This document shows positions 6,610 through 14,733 of a stretch of DNA of 35,617 nucleotides, piece by piece. Numbering within the stretch: the stretch's first letter is position 1; each line of letters opens with the position of its first letter. Made by a program: the position numbers and the translations under genes. Origin of the DNA: Sphaerochaetaceae bacterium (lineage in GTDB: Bacteria > Spirochaetota > Spirochaetia > Sphaerochaetales > Sphaerochaetaceae); NCBI GenBank assembly GCA_028691695.1, contig JAQUYU010000004.1:13343-48959 (forward strand). The letters are read 5' to 3'. The notes under the pieces are model-generated. The model ran no database searches. It had not been told where the DNA came from and saw only the letters and a program-made list of their open reading frames with translations.

Positions 6610-9417
6610 TCAATGCATCTGCCCCCAATCGGTACCAGTCTCAATGCTGCAGCGAAGCGGCACGGAAAGCTTTGCAGCAGAAGTCATCACCCTGCTCACC
6701 ATCGCCTTCATCGATTCAACTTCAGCTTCAGGAACTTCGAATATAAGCTCATCATGAACCTGAAGAAGAAGCTTGGAAGAGAATTTCCCATCAATCAGCG
6801 TCTGGGAGACCCCTATCATCGCCTTCTTCATGATCTCGGCGGCAGTGCCCTGAATCACGGAGTTTACGGCAATGCGCTCTGCTCCTGCAAGCTCGACCTT
6901 GTTGGAGGAAGCCATCTGAGGAATAAGCCTCTGATGCCCGAACATCGTATGGATCATCAAGTCCTTCTTCGCCTGCTGCTGAGTCTGTTCAACGAACTTC
7001 TTCACTCCCTTGTACATCAAGAAATAGGAATCGATGAACCCCTGGGCCTCCTTTCGTGAAATGCCCAATTCATTGGAAAGCCTGAAGGCAGACATGCCAT
7101 AGATCACCCCGAAATTAATCGTCTTTGCAATCCGTCGCTGATCCGGAGTGACAAGCTCCGGCAGCTGTCCGAAAATCATCGATGCAGTGCGCCTATGGAC
7201 ATCCTCTCCGCTTCTGAAAGCATCAAGAAGCGCCGGATCATTGCTGTAATGTGCCAGAACGACAAGCTCGATCTGACTGTAGTCAGCCGAAAGAAGCACG
7301 CATCCAGGAGCTGAAGGGAATGCACCCCGGATCATCCTTCCTTCTTCTGTCCTTACCGGAATGTTCTGAAGGTTCGGATTCTTGCATGAAAGCCTTCCAG
7401 TCCCTGTTCCGGTCTGAAGGAAGCTCGGATGGATTCGTCCAGTAGATGGATTGACCAGCGCAGGAAGCCCTTCGCAGTAGCCCCGGAGCTTTGTGAGGAA
7501 ACGGCTTCGCAGGATAAGAGAAGGAACAGGATCATCTGTCTTATTGGCCAGATCCTCCAGCACATCAGAATCAGTGGAGAAGCCCGAACGGGTCTTCTTT
7601 CCGGTTGGAAGATTCCGATCGACGAACAGCACTTCCTGAAGCTGCTTCGGAGAATTGAGGTTGAACTCCTTTCCGCAGGCTTTGTAGACCTGCGCTTTTA
7701 TTCCGATCCTTTCGTCTTCAAGCGTCTTGGAAAGAGCTGCAATCTTGTCCGTATCAAGCAGGATGCCGTTGTATTCCATATCGGCAATCGTCTTCACAAG
7801 AGGCATCTCGATTTCAGTGAACACATTCATCAATCCCGCTTTCTCAAGCCTATGCCCGAAAAGCTGGTACAAGGCCCATGTGACATCGCTGTCCTCGGCA
7901 CCGTATCTGACAGAATCTGAAAGGCTGATGTCAGAGAATAGCTTTCCCTTTGGAACGACATCCTCGAATTTCACAGTGTCATAGGCAAGATTTCTCTTCG
8001 CAAGGTCGTCCATGTTGTACACCCCGCTGTCTGAAGACAGAAGCCATGCTGCAATCATCGTATCGAAATGAAGGCACCCAAGCACTAGCCCGGCACGCCG
8101 GAGCACATTGTAGTCATACTTTATGTTCTGACCTACGACCTTCACGCCCTCAAGCCTTCTGGAAAGAATCTCAAGGACCTTCTTCTCATCAAGCATCCGT
8201 CTTCCTTCGCATACGAGAGGAACATAATAAGACTTTCCGATCTGCGAGCAGAATGAGAATCCGACAAGACTTGCCTGCATCTCATCCACGCTGGTAGTTT
8301 CAGTATCCAAAGCCATGATGCCCAATGAGGCCGCTTCTTTCAATGTCCTGTCAAGCTCTTCTAGAGTTGTTATAGCCTTGTAATCGGGATTTAGAGACAT
8401 TGTTACTCGAAATCCATCATCTTGCATAGCAGCAGGCTCTGGATTGGCTTCTGGAGGGGGAGCCTCATGAGAGACACTCTTCCCGCTTATCCTGGCAGCA
8501 AGAGCTGCAAGGGTCTTGGATCCCGCCTGATAGAAGAGAGGAACAGCCTTGGACCAGTCCAGATCTTTTGCAGAGAATCCTTCCTTGTCAAAGTCATCAA
8601 CCTTGAACAGGTCATCCTTCAGGACTATCAACGTATGAGAAAGCCCAATGTGGTCCTTCGCCGCTTCGAGCTTGGCCTGCACAGAGGGAGAAAGCTCATC
8701 GATATGGCTGTACACGCTGCCAAGGGTGCCATACTGTCCAAGGAGTTTCTCTGCACCCTTGGGACCGAGCCCGTCTATTCCAGGAACGTTGTCCGAACTG
8801 TCACCTAGAATGGTAAGATAATCCACTATCTGATCCGGCTTCACTCCATAGATCTGAGGCACTTCATCCTTGGTGCAGAGCATGTAATCCTTCTCGCCTT
8901 TGCGGGGAGGCCTGAGGACGGTAACGCCATCCCCTACCAGCTGCATGAGATCCTTGTCGCCGGTGACGATGACTGTCTCAAGCCCGCTTCTTCCAGCCTG
9001 GCGGCAGAGAGTGGCAATGATGTCATCGGCTTCCATTCCGACCTGCATCCTGTATGGGATGCCAGCAGCCTTGAGGATATCAAGAATCATCGGAACCTGA
9101 GCATGAAGGTCCTCAGGTGCTGCATCGCGGTTTGCCTTGTACTCTGGGTACAGCTCATGGCGGAACGTCTTTCCATGGGCATCCATGGCAACCACAAGAT
9201 ATTCGGGGTTGTATTTCCCGATGATCATCATCAGAGTATTGAAGAATCCGAACACAGCCGACACGTTACGTCCCTGAGCATCAGTCAGCGGCCTGTTAAT
9301 GAAGGCGAAATACGAACGGTAAATAATCCCGTACCCATCTACTGCAAAGAGCCTTCCTTTTGCAGAAGGCTTGGCCGGCTCGTCATCAAAAAGACTGCCC
9401 TGTTCGTATCCGCTCAT
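6610..9417 (-). CDS. polA: DNA polymerase I
   Basis: 935 residues, the normal full length. The 5' nuclease domain spans about 20-310 (AVDGYG, MEADD at 128-132, GDSSDNVPGI near 205-214). The 3'-5' exonuclease domain spans about 345-530 and keeps Exo I DTE (371-373), Exo II NxxxD (431-435) and Exo III YxxxD (505-509), so proofreading should be active. The polymerase domain has motif A DYSQIEL (712-718), motif B with R761, K765, F769 and Y773, and motif C HDE (888-890). One oddity: the residue after DYSQIEL, usually Arg, is Val719. The ATG at 9417 is preceded by SD GGAGGA. The role is gap filling and RNA primer removal in replication and repair. It lies 10 bp after a small membrane protein gene and 2 bp before coaE. 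Confidence 0.97.
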   Translation of the reverse strand: MSGYEQGSLFDDEPAKPSAKGRLFAVDGYGIIYRSYFAFINRPLTDAQGRNVSAVFGFFNTLMMIIGKYNPEYLVVAMDAHGKTFRHELYPEYKANRDAAPEDLHAQVPMILDILKAAGIPYRMQVGMEADDIIATLCRQAGRSGLETVIVTGDKDLMQLVGDGVTVLRPPRKGEKDYMLCTKDEVPQIYGVKPDQIVDYLTILGDSSDNVPGIDGLGPKGAEKLLGQYGTLGSVYSHIDELSPSVQAKLEAAKDHIGLSHTLIVLKDDLFKVDDFDKEGFSAKDLDWSKAVPLFYQAGSKTLAALAARISGKSVSHEAPPPEANPEPAAMQDDGFRVTMSLNPDYKAITTLEELDRTLKEAASLGIMALDTETTSVDEMQASLVGFSFCSQIGKSYYVPLVCEGRRMLDEKKVLEILSRRLEGVKVVGQNIKYDYNVLRRAGLVLGCLHFDTMIAAWLLSSDSGVYNMDDLAKRNLAYDTVKFEDVVPKGKLFSDISLSDSVRYGAEDSDVTWALYQLFGHRLEKAGLMNVFTEIEMPLVKTIADMEYNGILLDTDKIAALSKTLEDERIGIKAQVYKACGKEFNLNSPKQLQEVLFVDRNLPTGKKTRSGFSTDSDVLEDLANKTDDPVPSLILRSRFLTKLRGYCEGLPALVNPSTGRIHPSFLQTGTGTGRLSCKNPNLQNIPVRTEEGRMIRGAFPSAPGCVLLSADYSQIELVVLAHYSNDPALLDAFRSGEDVHRRTASMIFGQLPELVTPDQRRIAKTINFGVIYGMSAFRLSNELGISRKEAQGFIDSYFLMYKGVKKFVEQTQQQAKKDLMIHTMFGHQRLIPQMASSNKVELAGAERIAVNSVIQGTAAEIMKKAMIGVSQTLIDGKFSSKLLLQVHDELIFEVPEAEVESMKAMVSRVMTSAAKLSVPLRCSIETGTDWGQMH

Positions 9418-9427
9418 TGATCCTCCG

Positions 9428-9901
9428 TCAGTTGATCTTGTCCATTATCGTATCGATAGCCCCTGAAGCAAACGAAGCAATGCTGGCTCCGAGCTTCTTG
9501 AAATCGATGCTCGAGATTGCCTTGCTGATGCTTTCGGCGCTGATGTTTATATCAAGCTCCTTGGCTGCATCCTTGACAAAGGAGGAAACCGCCTGTGCTC
9601 CATCGGAAGCCCCATCCTTGATTGTATCCCATACATCTGAATTCTTGAGCTCATCGATTATCTTCGAAATCTGCTCATCGGTAGCACCTGAAGCCTTCAG
9701 TTCTGTCTTGATATCAGCAACCATGTCAGTGATTTCTGCGGTGCTTGAAGCCATCTTGGCAGAGACATCACCGTTCTTGAAGCTCATCCCGAAGTACTTC
9801 TCGGAAGCATTCGGGAAAAGGAAATAAACCACCGCAAACATCACTGCGCACAGAATCAGCGCTCCAAGGAAACCTTTCATTACGCTTTTCTCTTTACCCA
9901 T
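9428..9901 (-). CDS. small membrane-anchored protein, unknown function
   Basis: 157 residues. The start is set by SD AGGAGG about 6 bp before the ATG at 9901. After MGKEKSVMKG a hydrophobic segment at about 9-29 forms a signal anchor. The rest is hydrophilic and predicted helical, rich in Ala, Ser, Asp and Lys, with no Cys outside the anchor and no known motif. It sits 33 bp after the PatB/MalY gene and its stop is 10 bp before polA, so it is probably co-transcribed. Its anchor-plus-helical-domain plan resembles the repeat-rich protein at the other end of the polA-coaE pair, but I see no clear sequence similarity. Confidence 0.7.
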   Translation of the reverse strand: MGKEKSVMKGFLGALILCAVMFAVVYFLFPNASEKYFGMSFKNGDVSAKMASSTAEITDMVADIKTELKASGATDEQISKIIDELKNSDVWDTIKDGASDGAQAVSSFVKDAAKELDINISAESISKAISSIDFKKLGASIASFASGAIDTIMDKIN

Positions 9902-9934
9902 GGAAATCCTCCTGTCATGATAATACCATATAAA

Positions 9935-11149
9935 TCACTGCACGTGGAATACATGCTTTGAAAGCCTTGCAAATGCCTCTTGCACACGTGACAGAGGAAG
10001 CGCAAGATTCATCCTTATCGTGTGCTCTCCGCCGAACGGACGGCCATCCTGCCAGGCAACACCGACATCGCTGCCCGCCTTTAGAAGCTCATCAATTGTC
10101 TTTGAATGATCACGGCACCATGAAGAGCAGTCCAGGAACAGCATGTAAGTGCCTTGAGGCTTTGAAACCTCTATGCCTTCGTAATGAGACTTGATGTAAT
10201 CGAAGGCCCAGTTGATGTTGCCTGAAAGAACCTGGCAAAGCTCATCCACCCATTCATAGCCCTCGCTTCTGTATGCTCCGATGAGGGCATGCATTGAAAG
10301 CACATTCATATCGTTGTAGTGCGAGAGGCTCGATTCCTTGGCTACTCTGTCACGAAGCGCCGGATTGTATATGATCCTGTAGCTTCCGATCAGTCCAGCA
10401 AGGTTGAAAGTCTTCGATGGCGCATAGAGCGCTACCGTGTGGTTTCTTGCATAGTCGCTGACCATCTGAGTCGGTATGTGGGTATTGCCATTGAGGATGA
10501 TGTCGGACCAGATCTCATCTGAAACGATGTTGACCTGATGCTTCTCGAAGATCGCCATGGCCTTCTCAAGCTCCCACCTCTCCCAGACGCGCCCGCATGG
10601 GTTATGAGGAGAGCAGAACACAGCTGCATGGATCTTATTGTCGATGATCTTCTTTTCCATGTCCTCGAAGTCGATCCTCCAGATCCCCTTTGAATCAAGC
10701 TTCATCTGGTTATGGACGATATTGTATCCGTTGTTGCCAAGGGCATGGGTAAATCCTATATACGTCGGCCCCTGGAGAAGCACGTTGTCACCCTTGGAGC
10801 AGAACACGCCAAGCGCAGATACCACACCGCCAAGCACTCCGTTCTCGTAGCCGATGCATTCTTTCGAAAGGCCGGTTACTCCATGGCGCTTGCTCTGCCA
10901 TGCGATGATCTCATCGTAGTATTCATCTCTTGGAAGGAAATAGCCGAATGCAGGATGCTGGGTCCGTTCAATCACAGCTTGCTGGATAGTCGGAACAACT
11001 GGAAAGTTCATGTCGGCGACCCACATCGGGATCACATCGAATCCTTTCTCAGGCCTGCCTGGGGCAAAGCCATCTCTCATGCCCAAGGCATCTACTGCCA
11101 TGGCATCATTTCCTTTTCTGTCCAAAATGCTTGTGAAATCATACTTCAT
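9935..11149 (-). CDS. PatB/MalY-type PLP C-S lyase (cystathionine beta-lyase-like)
   Basis: 404 residues, a fold-type I aminotransferase-like enzyme. Visible PLP-site elements are SPHNP with Asn183, SDEIW with Asp211, the lysine in APSKTFN (Lys246) and the C-terminal Arg in TIRMNLALP. The N-terminal VIPMWVADMNFP is typical of the MalY/PatB subgroup, which cleaves cystathionine or cysteine-type thioethers to homocysteine or H2S, pyruvate and ammonia. Substrate cannot be fixed from sequence; MalY also has a regulatory role in E. coli. The ATG at 11149 has GGAG 9 bp upstream; a TTG at 11164 is the longer alternative. It lies 56 bp after an outer-membrane protein gene with no clear terminator between them. 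Confidence 0.88.
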   Translation of the reverse strand: MKYDFTSILDRKGNDAMAVDALGMRDGFAPGRPEKGFDVIPMWVADMNFPVVPTIQQAVIERTQHPAFGYFLPRDEYYDEIIAWQSKRHGVTGLSKECIGYENGVLGGVVSALGVFCSKGDNVLLQGPTYIGFTHALGNNGYNIVHNQMKLDSKGIWRIDFEDMEKKIIDNKIHAAVFCSPHNPCGRVWERWELEKAMAIFEKHQVNIVSDEIWSDIILNGNTHIPTQMVSDYARNHTVALYAPSKTFNLAGLIGSYRIIYNPALRDRVAKESSLSHYNDMNVLSMHALIGAYRSEGYEWVDELCQVLSGNINWAFDYIKSHYEGIEVSKPQGTYMLFLDCSSWCRDHSKTIDELLKAGSDVGVAWQDGRPFGGEHTIRMNLALPLSRVQEAFARLSKHVFHVQ

Positions 11150-11205
11150 GATAATTGTCTCCAAATATCAGCATGATACAGCTTTTCTGCGTTTATTGCA
11201 CCAGA

Positions 11206-11832
11206 TCATACAAGAGTCATCTGAAGAACAAGCGAGAAAGAACCTTCCTTGAGATTGTCGCTGTTTGGAATGAGCATGTTCATGTCATGCGTCTCAAGAG
11301 TGAAATCAGTCGGAAGCGTGAATGAAACGCCTAGCTTGATTACAGGGCCAAGGAAGAAATCCAAGGTCGTCCTTATATTGAAGTGGCTCTTGTTAAGAGC
11401 ATCGGTGAACGAAGCCGCCTCAATCGAATTTCCGTCAATCACAAGCGTGCCCTTCTTTCCATCATGCACATAGTCAACAACCGGGCCAAGGCAGATTCCA
11501 AGCCTTGCAGTTCCGAACAGGTCCTCAGAGATTCCAGCAACCAGCAGGCCGGAGAACTGAAGTCCATTGGATTCAGTGACGCCAAGCTCACCGGAGGCAT
11601 CAAGTTCCAGAAATAGCATCTTCGTCCTTAGCTCGACGCCGAAATTGATGTCCTTTGCCGTTATGTTCTTTATATCTGATAGTGAACTGAGGGCTCCGTC
11701 TCTGAAGGTGAAATTGAATCCGGCTGATAGGTCGAACCAGTTCCAGCTCTGATTTGAATTCCCATCATCCGCAGCATATGCACAGGAGCAGAGAATGCAA
11801 GCAATGATCAGAACAACAGCAAACTTCTTCAT
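11206..11832 (-). CDS. putative outer-membrane beta-barrel protein
   Basis: 208 residues. It has an N-terminal signal peptide (MKKFAVVLIIACILCSCAYA). Cleavage after AYA is plausible, but LCSC also resembles a relaxed spirochaetal lipobox, so a lipoprotein cannot be excluded. The mature part alternates polar and hydrophobic residues in short strands broken by Gly/Asn/Asp turns, as in a small barrel. It is paralogous to the gene at 11980-12681: both share the blocks R-T-x-DF-LG-x-I-x-LGV and LPT near the C-terminus and LR..LDAS/EIDAG near the middle. It has its own promoter and leader hairpin. The SD (AAGGCGG) is weak and distant. The role could be porin-like or structural; unknown. Confidence 0.72.
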   Translation of the reverse strand: MKKFAVVLIIACILCSCAYAADDGNSNQSWNWFDLSAGFNFTFRDGALSSLSDIKNITAKDINFGVELRTKMLFLELDASGELGVTESNGLQFSGLLVAGISEDLFGTARLGICLGPVVDYVHDGKKGTLVIDGNSIEAASFTDALNKSHFNIRTTLDFFLGPVIKLGVSFTLPTDFTLETHDMNMLIPNSDNLKEGSFSLVLQMTLV

Positions 11833-11852
11833 AAGTCAGGAACCGCCTTGAA

Positions 11853-11870
11853 AAGCAGAATAATCTGCTT
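11853..11870 (-). promoter_or_regulatory. leader hairpin of the outer-membrane protein gene at 11832
   Basis: The 7-bp inverted repeat AAGCAGA/TCTGCTT with a 4-nt loop starts close to the expected transcript 5' end. It ends 3 bp before the AAGGCGG SD-like sequence. It may protect the mRNA end or modulate ribosome access. Confidence 0.5.
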
Positions 11871-11877
11871 CCGTAAG

Positions 11878-11907
11878 AATATAACATTTCACTCTGAAAA
11901 AGGATAC
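11878..11907 (-). promoter_or_regulatory. promoter with extended -10, shared with the paralogous gene
   Basis: On the minus strand the -10 is TATATT with an upstream TG (TGTTATATT). The -35 region starts GTATCC and is followed by a T-run. The whole 30-bp block matches the one before the paralogous gene (12749-12778) at 21 of 30 positions with no gap. The expected transcript start is near 11871, giving a leader of about 40 nt. Confidence 0.6.
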
Positions 11908-11918
11908 AGTTTTTATAT

Positions 11919-11954
11919 AAAAAAAAGACACCCCATCACAAGACAGGGCATCTT
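11919..11954 (-). terminator. rho-independent terminator after the gene at 11980
   Basis: On the minus strand an 11-bp stem (AAGATGCCCTG paired with TGGGGTGTCTT, including G-U pairs) with an 8-nt loop is followed by eight T residues. It lies 26 bp after the stop at 11980 and just before the promoter of the next gene, so the 11980-12681 gene is probably transcribed alone. Confidence 0.8.
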
Positions 11955-11979
11955 TGATCTTTCTGAAGGATTTGAAGTC

Positions 11980-12681
11980 CTAGATAAGATTGAATCCCAG
12001 GTAGATTCCAACCTGAGTCGCCTTCCAGTTGGTAGTAGCATCCTTGTAAGCGGCCTTCCATGCTTCACCATCGCTGATTGCAGCAATGCTGAGGTTGGTC
12101 GGAAGAACAGCATTCACGCCGAGCGTGATCGCATCGCCAAGAAGGAAGTCAACAGTGGCTCTTACGTTGATAGGAGCAGTAAGGGCCCAGTTTGCCATGT
12201 TACCGGCTCCGCCTTCCATGCTGGCAATCAGAGTCTGTCTCTTGGTATCTCCAACGGTCGAAGGTCCAATTATGAACTGCTGACCTTCTGGATTGGTAGG
12301 CTTGTATGCGAAGTCAAGTCCGGCTGTAACACCAAGACGGATGAAACCAAGAAGGTCAAATGAAAGACCTACGTTCCCGTAGCCTGAGTAATCGAACGTC
12401 TTGTAGAACTCTTTTGCACCAGATCCATTGGTGTTCATAAGAGCTCCGGCATCAATCTCGACGATTGCAAGACGAATCCTGAGTTCAGGTCCGAACTGGT
12501 AGTTGTCCAGCTTAAGGAAAGGAGAAGGATCTGTTCCAGCCTTGACTTCATCAATCATTTCCCCAAGTCCATAATTGTACTTTGCTACTGCGCCGATGAT
12601 GAGATCGAACGCGCCTCTTCCTGCAAACACTGCTGCTGGAATGAGCAGAGCAACCATTAAGACAATCAATGTTTTCTTCAT
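11980..12681 (-). CDS. putative outer-membrane beta-barrel protein
   Basis: 233 residues with a clear signal peptide (MKKTLIVLMVALLIPAAVFA, cleavage before GRG). The mature protein is rich in Gly, Asn and alternating hydrophobics, with repeated short strands and a final strand ending GIYLGFNLI, as expected for a barrel inserted by BamA. It is a paralogue of the gene at 11206-11832. SD AGGAGA lies 8-10 bp before the ATG at 12681. It has its own extended -10 promoter, leader hairpin and strong terminator, which suggests independent and perhaps abundant expression. No enzymatic motif is seen; porin or structural envelope protein is the likely class. Confidence 0.75.
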   Translation of the reverse strand: MKKTLIVLMVALLIPAAVFAGRGAFDLIIGAVAKYNYGLGEMIDEVKAGTDPSPFLKLDNYQFGPELRIRLAIVEIDAGALMNTNGSGAKEFYKTFDYSGYGNVGLSFDLLGFIRLGVTAGLDFAYKPTNPEGQQFIIGPSTVGDTKRQTLIASMEGGAGNMANWALTAPINVRATVDFLLGDAITLGVNAVLPTNLSIAAISDGEAWKAAYKDATTNWKATQVGIYLGFNLI

Positions 12682-12697
12682 TTTCTATTTCTCCTTG

Positions 12698-12714
12698 TGA
12701 CGGCGAACCCGTCA
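12698..12714 (-). promoter_or_regulatory. leader hairpin abutting the SD of the gene at 12681
   Basis: The 6-bp inverted repeat TGACGG/CCGTCA with a 5-nt loop ends directly against the AAGGAGA ribosome binding site (12692-12697). It would leave the SD single-stranded but at the base of a stable stem, an arrangement often linked with mRNA stability. Confidence 0.55.
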
Positions 12715-12748
12715 TCAATTTGCAACACGAAGCATACGCCTCGCAATT

Positions 12749-12778
12749 AGTATAACAAGAGTCTTTTAAAAAAGATAC
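12749..12778 (-). promoter_or_regulatory. promoter of the outer-membrane protein gene at 12681
   Basis: Minus-strand -10 TATACT preceded by TGT (an extended -10), with GTATCT and a T-run at the -35 position. It shares 21 of 30 positions with the promoter of the paralogue (11878-11907). The expected start is near 12742, giving a leader of about 61 nt that contains the hairpin at 12698-12714. Confidence 0.6.
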
Positions 12779-12818
12779 AGAAAAAAACTCAGAACTTATA
12801 GAATTTTCATACAGAACC

Positions 12819-12837
12819 AAAGAAAGCTGAGCTTTCT
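12819..12837. repeat. inverted repeat in the divergent control region
   Basis: Perfect 8-bp arms AAGAAAGC/GCTTTCTT flank TGA. It lies between the two divergent transcription units (outer-membrane protein gene and pepF-like gene), upstream of both proposed promoters. It could be an operator or a remnant terminator; there is no U-tract on either strand long enough to decide. Confidence 0.5.
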
Positions 12838-12876
12838 TGTGCAGCATCAATGACTATATCTTTTCTGCTTCTGAGG

Positions 12877-12905
12877 TTGATTTTTGGACCAGTTGGAAAT
12901 AGTAT
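12877..12905 (+). promoter_or_regulatory. candidate promoter for the pepF-rlmD-nadE run
   Basis: TTGATT at 12877-12882 and TAGTAT at 12900-12905 are separated by 17 bp. Transcription would start near 12912, about 32 nt before the pepF ATG. Both hexamers are 4/6 matches to the vegetative consensus, so the call is moderate. Confidence 0.4.
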
Positions 12906-12914
12906 CAAGGCATG

Positions 12915-12928
12915 GCATGAAAGCATGC
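12915..12928 (+). promoter_or_regulatory. short leader dyad before the pepF SD
   Basis: GCATG and CATGC flank AAAG and lie 3 bp before the CAGGAGG ribosome binding site (12932-12938). The stem is only 5 bp, so it is weak by itself. It is listed because the same position is occupied by dyads in five other leaders in this window. Confidence 0.35.
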
Positions 12929-12943
12929 AGCCAGGAGGACATT

Positions 12944-14731
12944 ATGGAAGAGACAATCCGCTGGGATCTGAGCAACATCTACCCATCGATAGATTCAAAG
13001 CAGTACACAGCTGCTCTGGAGAATACAGCAAGAGACATCGAGGAATTCGAGAAAACTCTTAAGGGCTACAAGCCTGGAACGCTATCTGGAAAGGAATTCG
13101 AAGCCTTTGCAGTTCAGGTCATACGCCATTATGAAGCAATAATTGATTCATGTACCACCGCCAGTGCCTATGCATATGCATGCCTGACAGTAAACACCTC
13201 CGACAAGAAAGCAGTGACCGGAGTCAACAAAGCCGATGAGCTTTCAGTGAAGGCCGAGGGAGCAAGCGTCCTGTTTCACAAGTTCATAGCCGACAGCAAG
13301 GATGCTGTCCTTGCGCTTACAGCGAAAGGATGCGTGCTCGAAGAATACGGGTTTGTCCTGAAAGAGACCATCACCGAAGCGGCCCACATGATGAGCCCTG
13401 AGATGGAGAACCTGGCAAGCGACCTGAACAGAACCGGCTGCGATGCGTTCTCTAGGCTTCAGGAATCGATCTCATCAGTTGCAAGCGCCGAGATCGGTGG
13501 CGAAATGAAGACTGTGATCCAGCTTAGGACCATGGCCACTGATCCTGACCGTGCGGTGCGAAAGAAGGCATACGATGCCGAGGTTTCAATCTGGAAAGAG
13601 CATGAGGTCGCATTTGCAGCAGCGCTCAACGGCGTGAAAGGCAGCTGCCTGACCCTTGAGAAGAGGCGTCTCTGGAACGACCCGCTCGAACATGCAGCGT
13701 TCCTTTCAAGGGTGAACATGAAGGTCATCGACGCCCTCACAGGGACGATTGAGAAGAATTTCCCTACATTCAGACGCTATCTTCATCTAAAGGCCAAGGC
13801 ACTTGGGATCAAGCAGCTTGCCTACTGGGACCTGTTCGCTCCGATCGGCGAATCGGCAAGGAAGTGGACTTACGAAGAAGCTCAGAAGTTCATCGTCGAG
13901 CAATACACCGCTTTCAACCCCAAGCAGGGAGCATTTGTCCAGAATGCATTCGACAAGCATTGGATCGACCCATTCCCAAGAGCTGGAAAGACCGGTGGAG
14001 CCTATGATACCTACATGCCTGATGTAAAGGAATCAAGGGTATTCGCAAACTTCAACTACGATTATGACGGAGTGTTCACCCTGTCACATGAACTTGGACA
14101 TGCCTGGCACGACAGGATAGTAAGCACAAGACCGGCATTGCTTCGCGCCTACCCGATGACTCTTGCCGAGACTGCCTCGATCTTCGGAGAGTTCACGGTA
14201 TTCAAGGGCGCTGTTGCCGAGGCCAGCGACTGCGAGAAGGCAATCCTGATTGAGAACTACCTTTCAAGCGCCACACAGACATGTGTTGACATCCTGGCAA
14301 GGTTCTACTTCGAGCGCAATCTGTTCGAAGAACGGGCAAAGGGAGAGCTTGTTCCATCCGAGCTGTGTGAAATGATGGTTGCCGCCCAGAAGAAGGCATA
14401 TGGAGACGGACTTGATCCAGATACGATCCATCCGTACATGTGGGCTGTGAAAGGCCATTACTACAACGCAGGATACTCGTTCTACAACTATCCGTACGCA
14501 TTCGGGCAGCTGTTCGGCCTAGGGCTTTTCAAAGAAGCCCAGAAGAACGGAAGCAGCCATCCATTCTGCGAGGATCTAAACAGAATGCTGTCCATCACCG
14601 GACAGTACGATGCGATGACAGTCGCCGCAACAGGCGGGTGTGACATCCAGAGCCCGGAGTTCTGGCAGGAAGGCCTTGATATCATAGCTGACTACACCGA
14701 CCAGTTCGAAGAGCTCGTTGCAAAGAAGTGA
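12944..14731 (+). CDS. M3 family oligoendopeptidase (PepF type)
   Basis: 595 residues. The ATG at 12944 is set by SD AGGAGG 5 bp upstream; a frame open from 12884 would add 20 unsupported residues. The zinc-protease motif HELGH (His382, Glu383, His386) is followed about 25 residues later by the metal-ligand Glu region (TLAETASIFGEF). The long helical N-terminal half and total length fit M3B oligoendopeptidases, which degrade peptides of roughly 6-20 residues in the cytoplasm. No signal peptide is present. It overlaps the start region of the next gene, so pepF, the methyltransferase and nadE form one plus-strand operon. Confidence 0.93.
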   Translation: MEETIRWDLSNIYPSIDSKQYTAALENTARDIEEFEKTLKGYKPGTLSGKEFEAFAVQVIRHYEAIIDSCTTASAYAYACLTVNTSDKKAVTGVNKADELSVKAEGASVLFHKFIADSKDAVLALTAKGCVLEEYGFVLKETITEAAHMMSPEMENLASDLNRTGCDAFSRLQESISSVASAEIGGEMKTVIQLRTMATDPDRAVRKKAYDAEVSIWKEHEVAFAAALNGVKGSCLTLEKRRLWNDPLEHAAFLSRVNMKVIDALTGTIEKNFPTFRRYLHLKAKALGIKQLAYWDLFAPIGESARKWTYEEAQKFIVEQYTAFNPKQGAFVQNAFDKHWIDPFPRAGKTGGAYDTYMPDVKESRVFANFNYDYDGVFTLSHELGHAWHDRIVSTRPALLRAYPMTLAETASIFGEFTVFKGAVAEASDCEKAILIENYLSSATQTCVDILARFYFERNLFEERAKGELVPSELCEMMVAAQKKAYGDGLDPDTIHPYMWAVKGHYYNAGYSFYNYPYAFGQLFGLGLFKEAQKNGSSHPFCEDLNRMLSITGQYDAMTVAATGGCDIQSPEFWQEGLDIIADYTDQFEELVAKK

Positions 14732-14733
14732 AG

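Noticed and set aside
11150-11205. Terminator or tRNA between the outer-membrane protein gene and the PatB/MalY gene
   Set aside because: The 56-bp gap has no stable hairpin with a U-tract and is too short for a tRNA.
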